DNA of 64,000 nucleotides from Novosphingobium sp. 9 (GCF_025340265.1 NZ_CP022707.1:372001-436000); one strand, 5' to 3'; shown: positions 47,910 to 59,187, numbered from the stretch's first letter. A program made the numbers and translations. The notes: generated by a model from the letters alone, not told the origin.

Positions 47910-49163
47910 ATGACGCATAGAGACGTAATCATCGTGGGCGCGGGGCATGGCGGTGCGCAGTGCGCCATTGCGCTTCGGCAGAACGGCTTTTCAGGCAGCG
48001 TGACCGTGATCGGGCGCGAGCCGGAGTATCCTTACGAGCGCCCGCCGCTCTCCAAGGAATACTTCGCGCGCGAGAAGACCTTCGACCGGCTCTATATCCG
48101 CCCGCCGACGTTCTGGGCGGAGAAGGACGTGACCTTCCGCCTCGGCATCGAAGTGGTGAAGGTCGATGCGGCGGGGCATTCGGTGACGCTCTCCGATGGT
48201 GAGACGATGACCTACGGCACGCTCGTCTGGGCGACCGGCGGCGATCCGCGTCGCCTCTCGTGTGCGGGCGCGGAACTCGCAGGCATTCACGCCGTGCGCA
48301 CCCGCGAGGATTGCGATACGCTGATGGCCGAAGTCGATGCCGGCGCGAGGAAGATCGTCGTCATTGGCGGCGGCTATATCGGGCTGGAGGCGGCGGCTGT
48401 GATGGCCAAACTGGGCCTTGAGGTGACGCTGCTCGAAGCGCTCGACCGGGTGCTGGCGCGCGTGGCCGGAGAGGCGCTCTCGGCGTTCTATCAGGACGAG
48501 CACCGCGCCCATGGCGTAGACCTGCGCATCGGCGCGGCGGTCGAGGGCCTCGAAGGCGACGGCAAGCGCGTGACCGGCGTGCGCCTGGCCGATGGCGAGG
48601 TCCTGCCCGCCGACGCCGTGATCGTGGGCATCGGCATCGTGCCTGCCGTCGGCCCGCTGATCCTGGCAGGCGCGAGCGGGGCGAACGGCGTCGATGTCGA
48701 CGAGTTCTGCCGCACCTCGCTGCCCGACATCTATGCCATCGGCGACTGCGCGGCCTTCGCCTGCGACTTTGCGGGCGGGCGCGTGATGCGCGTGGAATCG
48801 GTGCAGAACGCCAACGACATGGCGACCAGCGTGGCCAAGGCGATCTGCGCCGCGCAGGCCGATGAAGGAGGCGCGAACGAGCCTGCCCCCTACAAGGCCT
48901 TCCCGTGGTTCTGGTCGAACCAGTACGACCTGAAACTGCAGACCGCCGGGATCGGTGCGGGTCACGACACCGCCGTGCTGCGCGGCGATCCGGCCACGCG
49001 GGCGTTCTCGGTGGTGTACCTGAAAGACGGCCGCGTGCTCGCCATCGATGCCGTCAACCGGGTGAAGGACTACGTGCAGGGTCGCAAGCTGATCGAGGCG
49101 GGCACGAAAGTCGATCCCGATGCGCTGGCGGACATCGAGACCAACCTCAAGGACCTGATGTAA
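47910..49163 (+). CDS. FAD-dependent ferredoxin/rubredoxin reductase
   Basis: The 417-aa protein has two dinucleotide-binding loops, [17 protein letters not shown] (FAD) and [20 protein letters not shown] (NADH), the interdomain ATGGDPRRL, and the FAD closing motif [13 protein letters not shown]-terminal reductase domain contains [15 protein letters not shown], as in putidaredoxin-type reductases of cytochrome P450 and dioxygenase systems. No such partner is in the window. It is 61 bp downstream of the flavin oxidoreductase gene. Confidence 0.92.
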   Translation: MTHRDVIIVGAGHGGAQCAIALRQNGFSGSVTVIGREPEYPYERPPLSKEYFAREKTFDRLYIRPPTFWAEKDVTFRLGIEVVKVDAAGHSVTLSDGETMTYGTLVWATGGDPRRLSCAGAELAGIHAVRTREDCDTLMAEVDAGARKIVVIGGGYIGLEAAAVMAKLGLEVTLLEALDRVLARVAGEALSAFYQDEHRAHGVDLRIGAAVEGLEGDGKRVTGVRLADGEVLPADAVIVGIGIVPAVGPLILAGASGANGVDVDEFCRTSLPDIYAIGDCAAFACDFAGGRVMRVESVQNANDMATSVAKAICAAQADEGGANEPAPYKAFPWFWSNQYDLKLQTAGIGAGHDTAVLRGDPATRAFSVVYLKDGRVLAIDAVNRVKDYVQGRKLIEAGTKVDPDALADIETNLKDLM

Positions 49164-49170
49164 CGGACTC

Positions 49171-50250
49171 TCAGGCCTTCTGCCGATCCTGCAATCTCTC
49201 CAAGGCCCACTTAGCTGCATCGGCGACGGCTTCATCCTCGTCGCCGAGCAGTGCTTCCACCAGCGGCGACAGCTTTGCCAGACCGCTGTTGCCTGCCGCA
49301 TAGAGGCAGTTGCGTACGAACCGGTTGCGCCCCACCCGCTTGATCGGCGAGCCCGAGAACAGCTTGCGAAAGCCCGCATCGTCCAGCGTCAGCAGATCGG
49401 CAAGCTCCGGCGCGGTCAGTTCGGCTCGCGGCAGAAACGCCTTGATGCGATGCGCGGTGTCGGCGAACTTGTTCCACGGGCAGACCGCCAGACAATCGTC
49501 GCAGCCATAAATACGATTACCCAGCGCTGCCCGGAATTCCTCGGGCACCGGCCCCTTGTGCTCGATCGTCAGATAGCTGATGCAACGCCGCGCATCCAAT
49601 CGGTAGGGCGCCGGAAACGCCGCTGTCGGGCAGGCGTCCTGACAGGCGCTGCACGATCCGCAGCGATCGCGACCCGGCGTTGAAAGGGCCAGATCGAGGC
49701 TGGTGTAGATTTCGCCCAGAAACAGCCACGAGCCTTCCTCGCGGCTGACCAGATTGGTGTGCTTGCCCTGCCAGCCCAGCCCTGCTGCCTGCCCCAGCGG
49801 CTTTTCCATCACCGGCGCGGTATCGGTGAACACCTTCACCTCGGCATCGGGTATCCCCCGCTTCGCAGCCTCGCTCACCAGCCAGCGCGCCAGATGCTTG
49901 AGCGCCTTCTTCACGACATCGTGGTAATCCGCGCCTTGCGCATAGACCGAGATGCGTCCGACCTGCGGCTCAGCCTCCAGCCGCAGCGGATCGAGCGCGG
50001 GGGCATAGCTCATTCCCAGCGCGATGACGCTGCGCGCCTGCGGCCACAGGCCCTGCGGCGAGCGGCGGTGATGGAGGCGATCGGCCATCCACTCCATCGA
50101 GCCATAGGCGCCCTCTGCCAGCCATTCTTCCAGTCGCGCCGCCCGCACTTCGTCCTCGCGCGCCGACGCGATACCGAAAGCCGCGAAGCCCAGCGCACGC
50201 GCCTCTGCCTCAAGGTCTTTCGCCAGCAATTCGAGCGCGGTGGTCGTCAC
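49171..50250 (-). CDS. queG: Epoxyqueuosine reductase
   Basis: QueG reduces epoxyqueuosine in tRNA to queuosine, using cobalamin and two [4Fe-4S] clusters. Motifs are [34 protein letters not shown] and [16 protein letters not shown], with a C-terminal HEAT-like repeat. GTG 50250 is chosen because AAAGGA lies about ten bases upstream; GTG 50271 is in frame and would add seven residues. It converges with the FAD reductase gene. Confidence 0.95.
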   Translation of the reverse strand: MTTTALELLAKDLEAEARALGFAAFGIASAREDEVRAARLEEWLAEGAYGSMEWMADRLHHRRSPQGLWPQARSVIALGMSYAPALDPLRLEAEPQVGRISVYAQGADYHDVVKKALKHLARWLVSEAAKRGIPDAEVKVFTDTAPVMEKPLGQAAGLGWQGKHTNLVSREEGSWLFLGEIYTSLDLALSTPGRDRCGSCSACQDACPTAAFPAPYRLDARRCISYLTIEHKGPVPEEFRAALGNRIYGCDDCLAVCPWNKFADTAHRIKAFLPRAELTAPELADLLTLDDAGFRKLFSGSPIKRVGRNRFVRNCLYAAGNSGLAKLSPLVEALLGDEDEAVADAAKWALERLQDRQKA

Positions 50251-50321
50251 GCTTGCAAGGGTTCCTTTCACAGGGCACCGTCTTATCGGGCACCCGGCGG
50301 CGGCCCATAGGAGATAGTACG

Positions 50322-51323
50322 GTGAGCGACAACGTAGCAGATGGGCCGGGCAATGCGATGCTGGCAGAAACGCCCCCCTCCGACCGGCCGCTCGCGATAG
50401 AAGCGCGGGGCCTGATCAAGCGCTTCGAGGGCACCACTGCTGTCAACGGTGTCGACATTTCCGTGCCCGAAGGGGCGCTCTACGGCATTCTCGGCCCCAA
50501 CGGCGCGGGCAAGACCACGACGCTGCGGATGCTGCTGGGCATCATCGACCCGGACGAAGGCTCGCGTCGTGTGCTGGGCGCCGCAAACCCGCAGGATGTC
50601 GCGCGGCTGATCGGCTACCTTCCCGAAGAGCGCGGCCTCTATCCCGCCATGAAAGCGGTGGAGGCGATCGCCTTCCTGGGCGCACTGCGCGGCCTGCCCC
50701 TGAAGATCGGGCGCGAACGCGGCCGGGCCCTGCTGGAAGAGCACGGCCTTGGCCATGCCGCCGACCGGCAGATCCGCCAGCTCTCCAAGGGCATGGCGCA
50801 ACAGGTGCAGATTCTGGGCACCTTGGTCCATCATCCCCGCCTCGTCATCTTCGACGAGCCTTTCTCCGGCCTCGATGCAATCAATCAGGGGCGGCTCGAA
50901 GAGACCATGCGCGCGCTGGCGGCAGCCGGCACGACCGTGATCTTCTCAACCCATGTCATCGCCCATGCCGAGCGCCTGTGCGACGATGTCGCGATCATTG
51001 CGGGCGGCCGCGTTCCCTTCGCCGGACCGGTCGATGTCGCGCGCGACCGTATCCGCCCGCGCGTGCGGCTGGAAACCCGCGATCCCGAAGGCCCCTGGCG
51101 CCACGTCCTGCCCGCCGATACCCGGCGCGAGGGGCGCTATCACCTCTTCGCCCTGCCCGAGAGCGGCATCGAGCCGCTGCTGCGTGCCCTGATCGAGGGC
51201 GATGCCGGTATCCTCTCGCTGTCGATCGAGCGGGCCGGGCTGCACGATGCCTTCGTCTCCATCGCCGGAGAGGCCGCCGCGCGGGCGCTCACACAATCCG
51301 CCACCGAAGGAGACGCCGCATGA
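50322..51323 (+). CDS. ABC transporter ATP-binding protein (NatA-like)
   Basis: The 333-aa product has Walker [19 protein letters not shown], signature [10 protein letters not shown] and Walker [18 protein letters not shown]. The C-terminal part carries a DUF4162-like domain, as in NatA-type sodium/organic exporters. GTG 50322 has an AGGAGA site; the longer in-frame ORF from 50253 overlaps the queG leader. It is coupled to its permease by a 4-bp overlap. Confidence 0.93.
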   Translation: MSDNVADGPGNAMLAETPPSDRPLAIEARGLIKRFEGTTAVNGVDISVPEGALYGILGPNGAGKTTTLRMLLGIIDPDEGSRRVLGAANPQDVARLIGYLPEERGLYPAMKAVEAIAFLGALRGLPLKIGRERGRALLEEHGLGHAADRQIRQLSKGMAQQVQILGTLVHHPRLVIFDEPFSGLDAINQGRLEETMRALAAAGTTVIFSTHVIAHAERLCDDVAIIAGGRVPFAGPVDVARDRIRPRVRLETRDPEGPWRHVLPADTRREGRYHLFALPESGIEPLLRALIEGDAGILSLSIERAGLHDAFVSIAGEAAARALTQSATEGDAA

Positions 51324-52573
51324 AGGGCCGCCTGCCGATCCTCTCCGCCGCCTTCGTAGTTGCGCGGCGCGACTTCTTTGCGATCCTGCTCAGCCGCAGT
51401 TTCCTCTGGTTCCTGTGCGGGCCGCTGTTCCCGGTCGTTATCCTCGCCCTCGCCCATGGACTGGGCTCGCATGCAGAAAAGAGCGTGTCACCGCCTCAAC
51501 TGGGCATCGCCATGCAGTCTGCCGACGTGGACGCCGTACTGGGCGCATACGATCGCCTGAAGCCAGAATTCGCTGCCGTCCTGCCGGATCTGACAGTGGT
51601 GCAGCGGCTGGCACCGGGGCAACATTTCGATCCCGGTCTCGCGCTGCGCAACGGCAAGGGCGAAGTCGCCGCGATCCTCTCGGGCACACCTGCCGCCCCG
51701 CGCCTCACCGGCACGCGAGGCCGCCTCGAAGACTGGCGCGGTCCAACGGCGCTGCTGGCACAGGCTGCAAAAACCGGGCCCGATGCCCGTTACCCATCGG
51801 TTACGCTGGTGACGACCACGACATCGGGCGCCAGCCAGCATGCCGGAGAGCTGGCGACCGCGAAAGGCGCACAGACCCTTCTGTTCCTGTTGACGATGCT
51901 GCTGGCGGGCATGGTCCTCTCCAATCTGGTGGAGGAAAAAGGAAACAAGATCATCGAAGTTCTGGCGGCCGCCATTCCGATGGATGCGGTCTTCATGGGC
52001 AAGCTGTTCGCGATGCTGGGAATATCGCTGGTCGGCATTGCCTGTTGGGGATCGTTGGCCGGCGCGATCCTGATCGGCGGTCATGTCTCGTTGACACTGC
52101 CTACTCCTGCCGTGGGCTGGCCCGCTCTCTTCGCGCTTGGCGCCATCTATTTCATGCTGGCCTATCTGCTGCTGGGATCGGTATTCCTGGCCATAGGCTC
52201 GATGGCGACAACGGTGCGCGAAGTGCAGACGCTGTCGATGCCCGCCTCGATGATGCAACTGGTGATCTTCTTTCTGGCGACCTTTGCGGTTACCGTGCCC
52301 GGCAGCCCCGGCGAGATCGCCATCTGCCTCTTCCCGTTCAGTTCCCCCTATGCGATGCTCGCCCGCGCAGCGCAGGATCCCAGGCTTTGGCCGCATCTGC
52401 TGGCCATCGCATGGCAAATCGCCTGGGTGATCGTCCTGATCCGGTTCGGCGCGCGCCTCTTCCGCAAGAGAGTCATGAAATCGGGCCCGGCACCTGTCCG
52501 AAAGAGCCTTGCCGCACGCATTTTACGTATGATCGTCGGGCGCTCCGCCAGCAAAAAACCTGCGCCCCATTGA
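51320..52573 (+). CDS. ABC-2-type transporter permease (NatB-like)
   Basis: The 417-aa product has an N-terminal helix (FFAILLSRSFLWFLCGPLF), a large extracytoplasmic loop, then about five helices including LLFLLTMLLAGMVLSNLVEEKG, the hallmark of the NatB/ABC-2_3 family. The pair exports ions, drugs or lipids; substrate is unknown. The C-terminus is basic and cytoplasmic. Confidence 0.9.
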   Translation: MKGRLPILSAAFVVARRDFFAILLSRSFLWFLCGPLFPVVILALAHGLGSHAEKSVSPPQLGIAMQSADVDAVLGAYDRLKPEFAAVLPDLTVVQRLAPGQHFDPGLALRNGKGEVAAILSGTPAAPRLTGTRGRLEDWRGPTALLAQAAKTGPDARYPSVTLVTTTTSGASQHAGELATAKGAQTLLFLLTMLLAGMVLSNLVEEKGNKIIEVLAAAIPMDAVFMGKLFAMLGISLVGIACWGSLAGAILIGGHVSLTLPTPAVGWPALFALGAIYFMLAYLLLGSVFLAIGSMATTVREVQTLSMPASMMQLVIFFLATFAVTVPGSPGEIAICLFPFSSPYAMLARAAQDPRLWPHLLAIAWQIAWVIVLIRFGARLFRKRVMKSGPAPVRKSLAARILRMIVGRSASKKPAPH

Positions 52574-52618
52574 CTTCGCGCCGCGCGACGCGATCTCCTG
52601 TAACGAGGAGATCGCGCC

Positions 52619-53110
52619 ATGCCCCGATCATTCGATCAAATATCGCTGTCCCGCCGCACCTTGCTTGCAGCCATGGGCTCTGCCAGTGCGCTCGCCATCG
52701 CAGCTCCGGCAAAGGCGCGCAGCTATCCGGTCAACTTCACCGAAGACCAATGGCGACAACGCCTTACGCCCACGCAGTTCGCAATTCTGCGAAAAGCCGG
52801 CACCGAGCGCGCTTATTCCTCGCCGCTCAACGGCGAGCATCGATCCGGCACTTTCGTCTGTCCTGCAGATCGCAACCCGCTCTTTTCATCAAAGACCAAG
52901 TTCGACAGTCACACCGGATGGCCCAGCTTCTGGAAACCCCTGCCCGGCGCAGTGCTGACCGCGACCGACCGGACTTTCGGCATGGTGCGAACCGAAGTGC
53001 GATGTTCGCGCTGCGGCGGCCATCTGGGCCACGTTTTCGACGACGGGCCACCACCAACCGGCAAGCGTTATTGCATGAACGGCGCAGCGATGATCTTCAC
53101 TCCGGGCTGA
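52619..53110 (+). CDS. msrB: Exported peptide-methionine (R)-S-oxide reductase
   Basis: MsrB repairs the R-epimer of methionine sulfoxide. The 163-aa product carries an N-terminal twin-arginine-like signal (SLSRRTLLAAMGSASALAIA), so the enzyme is periplasmic. The MsrB core has FDSHTGWPSFWKPL, zinc-site RCSRCGGHLGHVF and catalytic GKRYCMNGAA. Zinc pairs with the CPAD cysteine region are partly replaced. ATG 52619 is preceded by AACGAGGAGATC, a strong site. Confidence 0.93.
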   Translation: MPRSFDQISLSRRTLLAAMGSASALAIAAPAKARSYPVNFTEDQWRQRLTPTQFAILRKAGTERAYSSPLNGEHRSGTFVCPADRNPLFSSKTKFDSHTGWPSFWKPLPGAVLTATDRTFGMVRTEVRCSRCGGHLGHVFDDGPPPTGKRYCMNGAAMIFTPG

Positions 53111-53128
53111 ACCCAAACTCCCACGGTA

Positions 53129-53764
53129 TCAGGGCGCCTCGGTAAAGCTCATCGCCTGCACGCGAGCCGAACGTTCGGCCAGTTCCTCCAGGCTCATCAA
53201 CTGCGTGAAAACGAGCCCATAACCCGGATGACGGCGCCAGCAGACGGTGGCGTCGAAGGGTGGCAGGCCTTCCGCTTCCAGCCGCATGCGCTGACCGATG
53301 GCGAGATGGCGCTGGGTCTCGACCCCGGCGCCCTGCCGCGAAAGGTCAACGATCATCGCCGCGTGCGGTTCTCCGGCTATCATCAACCGGGCCGGATGAC
53401 GCAGGCGCAGGCGGATCGGGCGCTTGGGATAGGGGCCACCCTCACCGATAAAGCGCTGAACGTCTATAGGATCGAGAAAGCGGAACCCGGCTTCGCCATC
53501 GCGGGCCCATACCATGTCGAGGGCGAAAAGATCGCCGGTCGCCATTTCCAGCGAAAGCCCTGTCATCCGGGAGAGGTCGTTGAACAGTTTCAGCCGCACG
53601 CCGCTTTCGGATACGTCGCGCACGATACAGAGGAACTCGCCCTGATCGCCTATCAGCTTCGCGCTACGCAGCAAGAGCGCAAAGCGCGGCCGCTCGCGAA
53701 GCTCCGCACCGCTGGGCGCGACTTCGGCCGGGTAAACCGGATCGAAACCACCGACGTGCTCCAT
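53129..53764 (-). CDS. PilZ-domain protein
   Basis: The 211-aa product carries a c-di-GMP-type PilZ motif: RERPRFALLLRSAKL (RXXXR) with DVSESGVRLKL, and a second related segment (LRHPARLMIAG, VDLSRQGAGVETQRHL), so it may have tandem PilZ folds. It probably responds to c-di-GMP, with an unknown output. It converges with msrB. Confidence 0.85.
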   Translation of the reverse strand: MEHVGGFDPVYPAEVAPSGAELRERPRFALLLRSAKLIGDQGEFLCIVRDVSESGVRLKLFNDLSRMTGLSLEMATGDLFALDMVWARDGEAGFRFLDPIDVQRFIGEGGPYPKRPIRLRLRHPARLMIAGEPHAAMIVDLSRQGAGVETQRHLAIGQRMRLEAEGLPPFDATVCWRRHPGYGLVFTQLMSLEELAERSARVQAMSFTEAP

Positions 53765-53968
53765 GACCTTGCCATACCCCTTTGCCCATCCGCACAGCGG
53801 TGCGGACGAAAAAACGGTCCACTAACGCATGGCCACCCGATTCTTTGAAACTACATGCTGATGCCGCAGCCCGTGTTTTACGGTATCGCAAATTTAAAAA
53901 GTATTAATATTTGCAGGAGCACTTCGCAGGACAGCTGTCAGAACTTGCACAAGGCTTTGAAAAACCAC

Positions 53969-54053
53969 TGGTGCGGGCGGCGGGACTCGAACCCGCACTG
54001 GGAAGCCCAAACGGATTTTAAGTCCGCTGCGTCTACCATTCCGCCACGCCCGC
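53969..54053 (-). tRNA. tRNA-Leu (anticodon TAA)
   Basis: On the minus strand the gene starts GCGGGCGTGGCGGAATGG and has a long variable arm. The anticodon arm GCGGA-CTTAAAA-TCCGT gives TAA, which decodes TTA. The T arm has GGTTCGAGTCC, and CCA is encoded at 53969-53971. Confidence 0.96.
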
Positions 54054-54207
54054 CCGGTGATTGCCTGCCCGATGCCGGGCACGGCTGGCAGCCCATACCA
54101 GCGTCTGCGCAGACCGCAAACGCGTTCACGGAAAATCCGTCAAAATCACACACTTTATGCAATTCTCCAGTGCCCTGCCCCCCAGACACGGAAAATCGCC
54201 TAGCGTA

Positions 54208-54489
54208 TCATTCGGCGTTGAGGCGCTCGCGGATTTCCTTGCCGGGCTTGAAATAAGGTACGCGCTTGGCGGGCACTTCCACGCTGTCACCCGTGCGGGG
54301 GTTGCGGCCGGTACGACCTTCGCGTTCCCGCGTGGAAAACGCGCCGAAGCCACGCAGCTCGACACGGCCGCCATCGGCCAGTCGCTGGGTGATCTCTTCG
54401 AAGAAAGTATCGAGTGCGCGCTCCACATCCTCGATGCGCAGTTCCGGATTTTCCTTTGCCAGCACATGCAGCAGTTCCGAGCGGATCAT
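54208..54489 (-). CDS. ihfB: Integration host factor subunit beta
   Basis: The 93-aa HU/IHF-family protein has [17 protein letters not shown] at the start, [19 protein letters not shown] and [20 protein letters not shown] with the DNA-intercalating proline. It bends DNA and supports integration, replication and transcription. ATG 54489 gives the standard length. Confidence 0.96.
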   Translation of the reverse strand: MIRSELLHVLAKENPELRIEDVERALDTFFEEITQRLADGGRVELRGFGAFSTREREGRTGRNPRTGDSVEVPAKRVPYFKPGKEIRERLNAE

Positions 54490-54747
54490 CGGTGTCACCC
54501 CCAAAAAAGTTTCAAAGCCACGCGAATCATTATCTTGCGCGAGTGCTACATCCTGCGCGCTTTCAAAGTGCCACTGGACCCTGAACTGCGCAATGGGCAA
54601 GGTATTTCCACGTTTTCCGATACCTGTGCCATAGTTGGAACGCACAAGGTCCGGTTTCGCTCCCATTTACACCGTCGCGCGGGTTGATAACCTCCCCGTT
54701 TCAGATCGGCGAACCGCCGACGTGCTACAGGGATGGTGGGACTTCGC

Positions 54748-56589
54748 ATGAAGCCGATGGAAATGTGGAACGAGGGGGACTGGATCGGCGCGATTGCCGC
54801 TGTTGCCCTTTTCGTGGTGTTGATGGTGGGCGGCCTGATCGCCGCACGCCGCAGCGAGGAATTCGCAGGCCACCCGCGCGGCCTGTTCGTGCTGTTCTAT
54901 GCCGAGATGTGGGAACGCTTTTCCTACTACGGCATGCGCGCGCTGCTGATCCTCTACCTCACCAAGTTCTGGCTGTTCGACGATGGCCATGCCAGCCTGA
55001 TCTACGGCGGCTATACCAGCCTCGTCTACATCACCCCGGTGCTGGGCGGCTATCTGGCTGACCGCTGGCTGGGGCAGCGCAAGGCGGTGCTGTTCGGCGG
55101 CATCGTGCTGGCGCTTGGCCACCTGGCCATGGCCTATGAGGGGCTGCACGGGATCACCGATCCCGCCACCAAGCAGGCTGACCCGGCGATCAACGTGTTC
55201 TGGCTCGCACTGGCGCTGATCATCGTCGGCTCGGGCTTCCTGAAGGCCAACATCTCGGTCATCGTCGGCCAGCTTTACAAGATCACCGACATCCGCCGCG
55301 ACAGCGCCTATACGATCTTCTACATGGGCATCAACACCGGCTCGGCGCTCGGCACGATCCTCGTGGGCTATCTGGGCGAGACCATCGGCTGGTCGTGGGG
55401 CTTCGGCCTTGCGGGCATCGGCATGGTGCTGGGCATGGTGATCTTCGCCTTCGGCAAACCGGCCCTGCGCGGCAACGGCGAGCCCCCCGTCCCGCTCGCC
55501 AAGGCGCGCGAATGGATGCTCTACGGCATCGGCGTGGCCTCTGTCGGCGTGATCTGGCTGCTTATCCAGTACCTCGACGTGATCCAGACCGCGCTGATCG
55601 TCTGCGGTATCGCGATGCTGGCCTATACACTGTTCCAGGCCGTGTTCACGCTTCCCTACGGCGGCATTTCCGAGGCACCGCGAGGACGGGTCTACACGAT
55701 GGCGGCCGGGCTTACCGTGCTGCTGATTTCAGCGCTTGCGCTCTCCACGGGCCGCGTTGAGTCGACCATTGGGTATGGTGGTATTCTCGCCGGCATAGTG
55801 ATCGCCCTCTACGTCTGTCTGGTGGAAAGCCGGAGCATCCAGCATCATCCCCGCGATCGCCTATATGCCGTCATCTTCCTCGTCCTGCTCAACCCGATCT
55901 TCTGGGGGCTCTATGAGCAGGCGGGCGGCTCGCTCAGCCTCTATACCGACAAGTTCGTCGATCGCGGCGGGGTGCCGACCAGCCTGTTCCAGTCGATCAA
56001 CCCGATCTACATCGTGCTGTTCGGTCCGGTCTTCGCAGGGCTGTGGCAGTGGCTCGCCAGGCGCGGCTGGGAGCCTTCGGCGCCTGCCAAGTTTGGCTAC
56101 GCGCTGATCCAGGTCGGCCTCGGCTTCCTCGTCTTCGTGTGGGGCGCAGGCACCGACAACCCTGCGGTGATGACCTCGGTCGTCTTCGTGTTCCTGATCT
56201 ACCTGCTGCACACCACCGGCGAGCTGTGCCTCTCGCCGGTCGGCCTTTCCGCCATGACGCGCCTCTCGCCGCTGCATCTGGGCAGCTTCGTGATGGGCGC
56301 GTGGTTCTACATGACGGCGGCAGGCAACTTCATCGCCGGCAAGATCGGCGAGGCGACGAGCGGTGCCGGCGGCGAGATGAGCAAGGCCGTCACGCTCCAC
56401 GTCTATACCCGCATCGGCTGGGTGACGATCGGCATCGCGGTGGTCGTGCTGGCGCTCTCGCCGCTGGTGCGGCGCTGGATGCACCTTGGCACGCTGGGCG
56501 CCGGTCAGCCCGACGAGCCGCCGCTCGGCGCGACGGAAGCCGGGCTGGAGGCCAGCGAGGCAGGAATGCACCCGGTCACAAAGCACTGA
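54748..56589 (+). CDS. POT/PTR2-family proton-dependent peptide transporter
   Basis: The 613-aa MFS protein has the diagnostic ExxERFxYYG motif (LFYAEMWERFSYYGMRALLI), FLKANISVIVGQLY and FYMGINTGSALG (PTR2 signature regions), and a later extra helix block. It takes up di- and tripeptides with protons. ATG 54748 (MKPMEMWNEGD) is chosen. An intrinsic terminator follows at 56595. Confidence 0.94.
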   Translation: MKPMEMWNEGDWIGAIAAVALFVVLMVGGLIAARRSEEFAGHPRGLFVLFYAEMWERFSYYGMRALLILYLTKFWLFDDGHASLIYGGYTSLVYITPVLGGYLADRWLGQRKAVLFGGIVLALGHLAMAYEGLHGITDPATKQADPAINVFWLALALIIVGSGFLKANISVIVGQLYKITDIRRDSAYTIFYMGINTGSALGTILVGYLGETIGWSWGFGLAGIGMVLGMVIFAFGKPALRGNGEPPVPLAKAREWMLYGIGVASVGVIWLLIQYLDVIQTALIVCGIAMLAYTLFQAVFTLPYGGISEAPRGRVYTMAAGLTVLLISALALSTGRVESTIGYGGILAGIVIALYVCLVESRSIQHHPRDRLYAVIFLVLLNPIFWGLYEQAGGSLSLYTDKFVDRGGVPTSLFQSINPIYIVLFGPVFAGLWQWLARRGWEPSAPAKFGYALIQVGLGFLVFVWGAGTDNPAVMTSVVFVFLIYLLHTTGELCLSPVGLSAMTRLSPLHLGSFVMGAWFYMTAAGNFIAGKIGEATSGAGGEMSKAVTLHVYTRIGWVTIGIAVVVLALSPLVRRWMHLGTLGAGQPDEPPLGATEAGLEASEAGMHPVTKH

Positions 56590-56594
56590 CAAAC

Positions 56595-56631
56595 AAAGGC
56601 CCGGAGGATCAAACGATCTTCCGGGCCTTTT
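56595..56631 (+). terminator. Rho-independent terminator after the peptide transporter
   Basis: Stem AAAGGCCCGGAGGATC (56595-56610) pairs with GATCTTCCGGGCCTTT (56615-56630), with one G-T pair, around the loop AAAC, followed by T. It can work in both directions. Confidence 0.9.
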
Positions 56632-56712
56632 GCTGTCAGCCGCGCAGGCTCTTGGCGCCATGAACGCAGCCCGCCATACTCCTGCTCCAGCTGAAAAACG
56701 GGAGAGCCGACA

Positions 56713-57165
56713 ATGACATCCGACAATCAACAGGGCACCCAGACACCGGATACACATGGAGGGCAATGCCACTGCGGCGCGGTCCGGTTCGAGGCGACCT
56801 TGAGCGACGGCTTCCGCTCCATCCGGCGCTGCACCTGCTCCTATTGCCGGATGCGCGGTGCCGTCGCCGTTTCCGCCGAGATGGGCGGCGTGAAGATCAT
56901 CGAAGGCGAAGACGTGCTGACGAGCTACCGCTTCAACACACGGGAAGCGGAGCACTTCTTCTGTTCACGCTGCGGCATCTACACGCACCATCAGCGCCGC
57001 TCGAACCCCAACCAATATGGCGTGAACGTCGCCTGCCTCGACGGCATGAGCCCCTTCGACTTTGCCGAAGTGCCGGTGACGGATGGCATCAATCACACCA
57101 GAGACACCGGCAAGCCAGCGCGGCTTGCCGGTGTCCTGCGCTTCATTCCCGAAGAGCCCGCATGA
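56713..57165 (+). CDS. GFA (glutathione-dependent formaldehyde-activating)-family protein
   Basis: The 150-aa product has the zinc-binding pattern GGQCHCGAVRFE, CTCSYCRMRGA and FFCSRCGIYTHHQRR, typical of the Gfa/CENP-V family. Most members have unknown substrates. It is preceded by a GGGAGAG site and converges with dxs. Confidence 0.9.
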   Translation: MTSDNQQGTQTPDTHGGQCHCGAVRFEATLSDGFRSIRRCTCSYCRMRGAVAVSAEMGGVKIIEGEDVLTSYRFNTREAEHFFCSRCGIYTHHQRRSNPNQYGVNVACLDGMSPFDFAEVPVTDGINHTRDTGKPARLAGVLRFIPEEPA

Positions 57166-57188
57166 CCAGCAGGCTCTGAGGGCCGATT

Positions 57189-59111
57189 TCAGGCGCGCGC
57201 CTCGGCAACGCCGGTGCTGTTGTGGCGCAGCGCCTTGAGCACGGTATCGACGATATTCGGCGCATTGAGGCCCGCCTCGTCGTACTGCGCATCGGGCTTG
57301 TCGTGGTCCTGGAACACGTCGGGCAGCCGCATCGTGCGGATCTTGAGGCCCGCATCGGTCAGCCCCTCGTCGCTCGCCATGGTGAGGACATGGGCGCCAA
57401 GACCACCGACCGAGCCTTCCTCGATGGTGATGATCACCTCATGGCTCAGCATCAGGCGGCGGATCAGGTCGGTATCGAGCGGCTTGGCGAAGCGCATGTC
57501 CGCAACCGTCGTCGAAAGCCCCTTGGCATCGAGCGTGTCGGCGGCCTTGAGCGCTTCGGCCAGACGCGTGCCGAGCGATAGGATCGCCACCTTGGAGCCT
57601 TCACGGACCACGCGGCCCTTGCCGATCTCCAGCTGTTCGGGAACCTCGGGAAGCGCCACGCCGACGCCGTTGCCGCGCGGATAGCGGAAGGCGATCGGGC
57701 TGCTGTCGTGCTTCGCAGCGGTATGGACCATGTGGACCAGTTCCGCCTCGTCTGCAGCGGCCATCACCACCATGTTGGGCAGCGTAGCGAGATAGGTCAC
57801 GTCGAACGAACCGGCATGCGTGGCACCATCGGCGCCGACGAGGCCCGCACGGTCGATCGCAAAGCGCACCGGCAGGTTCTGGAGCGCCACATCGTGCACC
57901 ACCTGATCGAAGGCGCGCTGGAGGAAGGTCGAGTAGATCGCGCAGAACGGGCGCATCCCTTGCGCCGCAAGCCCTGCCGCGAACGTCACCGCGTGCTGTT
58001 CGGCAATGCCGACATCGAAGCTGCGATCGGGGAAGGTCTGCGCGAACTTGTCGAGCCCGGTGCCGGACGGCATCGCCGCAGTGATCGCGCAGATCGTCGG
58101 ATCGACCATGGCTTCGGCCAGCAGCGCCTTGGCGAAGGTGCCGGTGTAGCTGGGCGGACCAGCAGGCGCCTTGGCCTGTTCCCCGGTGATGACGTCGAAC
58201 TTCTGGACGCCGTGATACTTGTCCGCCGCCTGTTCGGCGGGGCCGTAGCCCTTGCCCTTCTGCGTCACGACATGGACGAGGATCGGGCCTTCGCCCGCAT
58301 CGCGCACGTTTTCGAGCACAGGCACCAGCGAATCGAGGTCATGCCCGTCGATCGGGCCGACGTAGTAGAAGCCCAGTTCCTCGAACAGCGTGCCGCCCAT
58401 GGCCATACCGCGCGCGAACGATTCGGTCTTGCGCGCCGCCGTGTGCAGCGGGCGCGGCAGGCGGCGGGCGAATTTGCGCGCGAGTTCGCGCAGACCCAGG
58501 AACTTGCCGGAAGACACCAGACGCGCGAGGTAGGACGAAAGCCCACCGACCGGCGGCGCGATCGACATGTCGTTGTCGTTGAGGATCACGACAAGGCGGT
58601 TTCCGGCGGCCTCGGCGTTGTTCATCGCCTCGTAGGCCATCCCTGCGCTCATCGCGCCGTCGCCGATCACGGCGATGCCGCGCCCCGGCTTGCCCGCGAT
58701 CTTGTTCGCCACGGCAAACCCCAGCGCTGCCGAAATCGAGGTCGAACTGTGCGCGGTGCCGAAGGGATCGTATTCGCTTTCCGAACGCTTGGTGAAGCCC
58801 GAAAGTCCTCCGCCCTGACGCAGCGTGCGGATACGGTCACGGCGACCGGTCAGGATCTTGTGCGGGTAGGCCTGATGGCCGACGTCCCAGATCAGCCGGT
58901 CGGCAGGCGTGTTGAAAACGTAGTGGATGGCAACGGTCAGCTCGACCACGCCAAGGCCCGAGCCGAGGTGGCCGCCGGTGTGTCCGACGGCAGAGATCGT
59001 CTCTGCACGCAGTTCATCGGCGAGCTGGCGCAATTGTGCGGGCTTGAGCCTGCGCAGGTCATCCGGAGTATCAACGGTATCGAGCAGCGGGGTTGCCGGT
59101 TTTTCAGCCAT
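57189..59111 (-). CDS. dxs: 1-deoxy-D-xylulose-5-phosphate synthase
   Basis: Dxs makes DXP from pyruvate and glyceraldehyde-3-phosphate, the first step of the MEP pathway. The 640-aa product has [20 protein letters not shown], the ThDP motif [19 protein letters not shown], the central Pyr domain with [20 protein letters not shown], and the C-terminal transketolase domain. ispG of the same pathway is at 3508. Confidence 0.97.
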   Translation of the reverse strand: MAEKPATPLLDTVDTPDDLRRLKPAQLRQLADELRAETISAVGHTGGHLGSGLGVVELTVAIHYVFNTPADRLIWDVGHQAYPHKILTGRRDRIRTLRQGGGLSGFTKRSESEYDPFGTAHSSTSISAALGFAVANKIAGKPGRGIAVIGDGAMSAGMAYEAMNNAEAAGNRLVVILNDNDMSIAPPVGGLSSYLARLVSSGKFLGLRELARKFARRLPRPLHTAARKTESFARGMAMGGTLFEELGFYYVGPIDGHDLDSLVPVLENVRDAGEGPILVHVVTQKGKGYGPAEQAADKYHGVQKFDVITGEQAKAPAGPPSYTGTFAKALLAEAMVDPTICAITAAMPSGTGLDKFAQTFPDRSFDVGIAEQHAVTFAAGLAAQGMRPFCAIYSTFLQRAFDQVVHDVALQNLPVRFAIDRAGLVGADGATHAGSFDVTYLATLPNMVVMAAADEAELVHMVHTAAKHDSSPIAFRYPRGNGVGVALPEVPEQLEIGKGRVVREGSKVAILSLGTRLAEALKAADTLDAKGLSTTVADMRFAKPLDTDLIRRLMLSHEVIITIEEGSVGGLGAHVLTMASDEGLTDAGLKIRTMRLPDVFQDHDKPDAQYDEAGLNAPNIVDTVLKALRHNSTGVAEARA

Positions 59112-59187
59112 CCAGCGGCCTTACACGCTTGGCTGGGCGGTGTCGATTATGACATGGCGGCATCATTCAAGACCTGAGGAAAGATCC

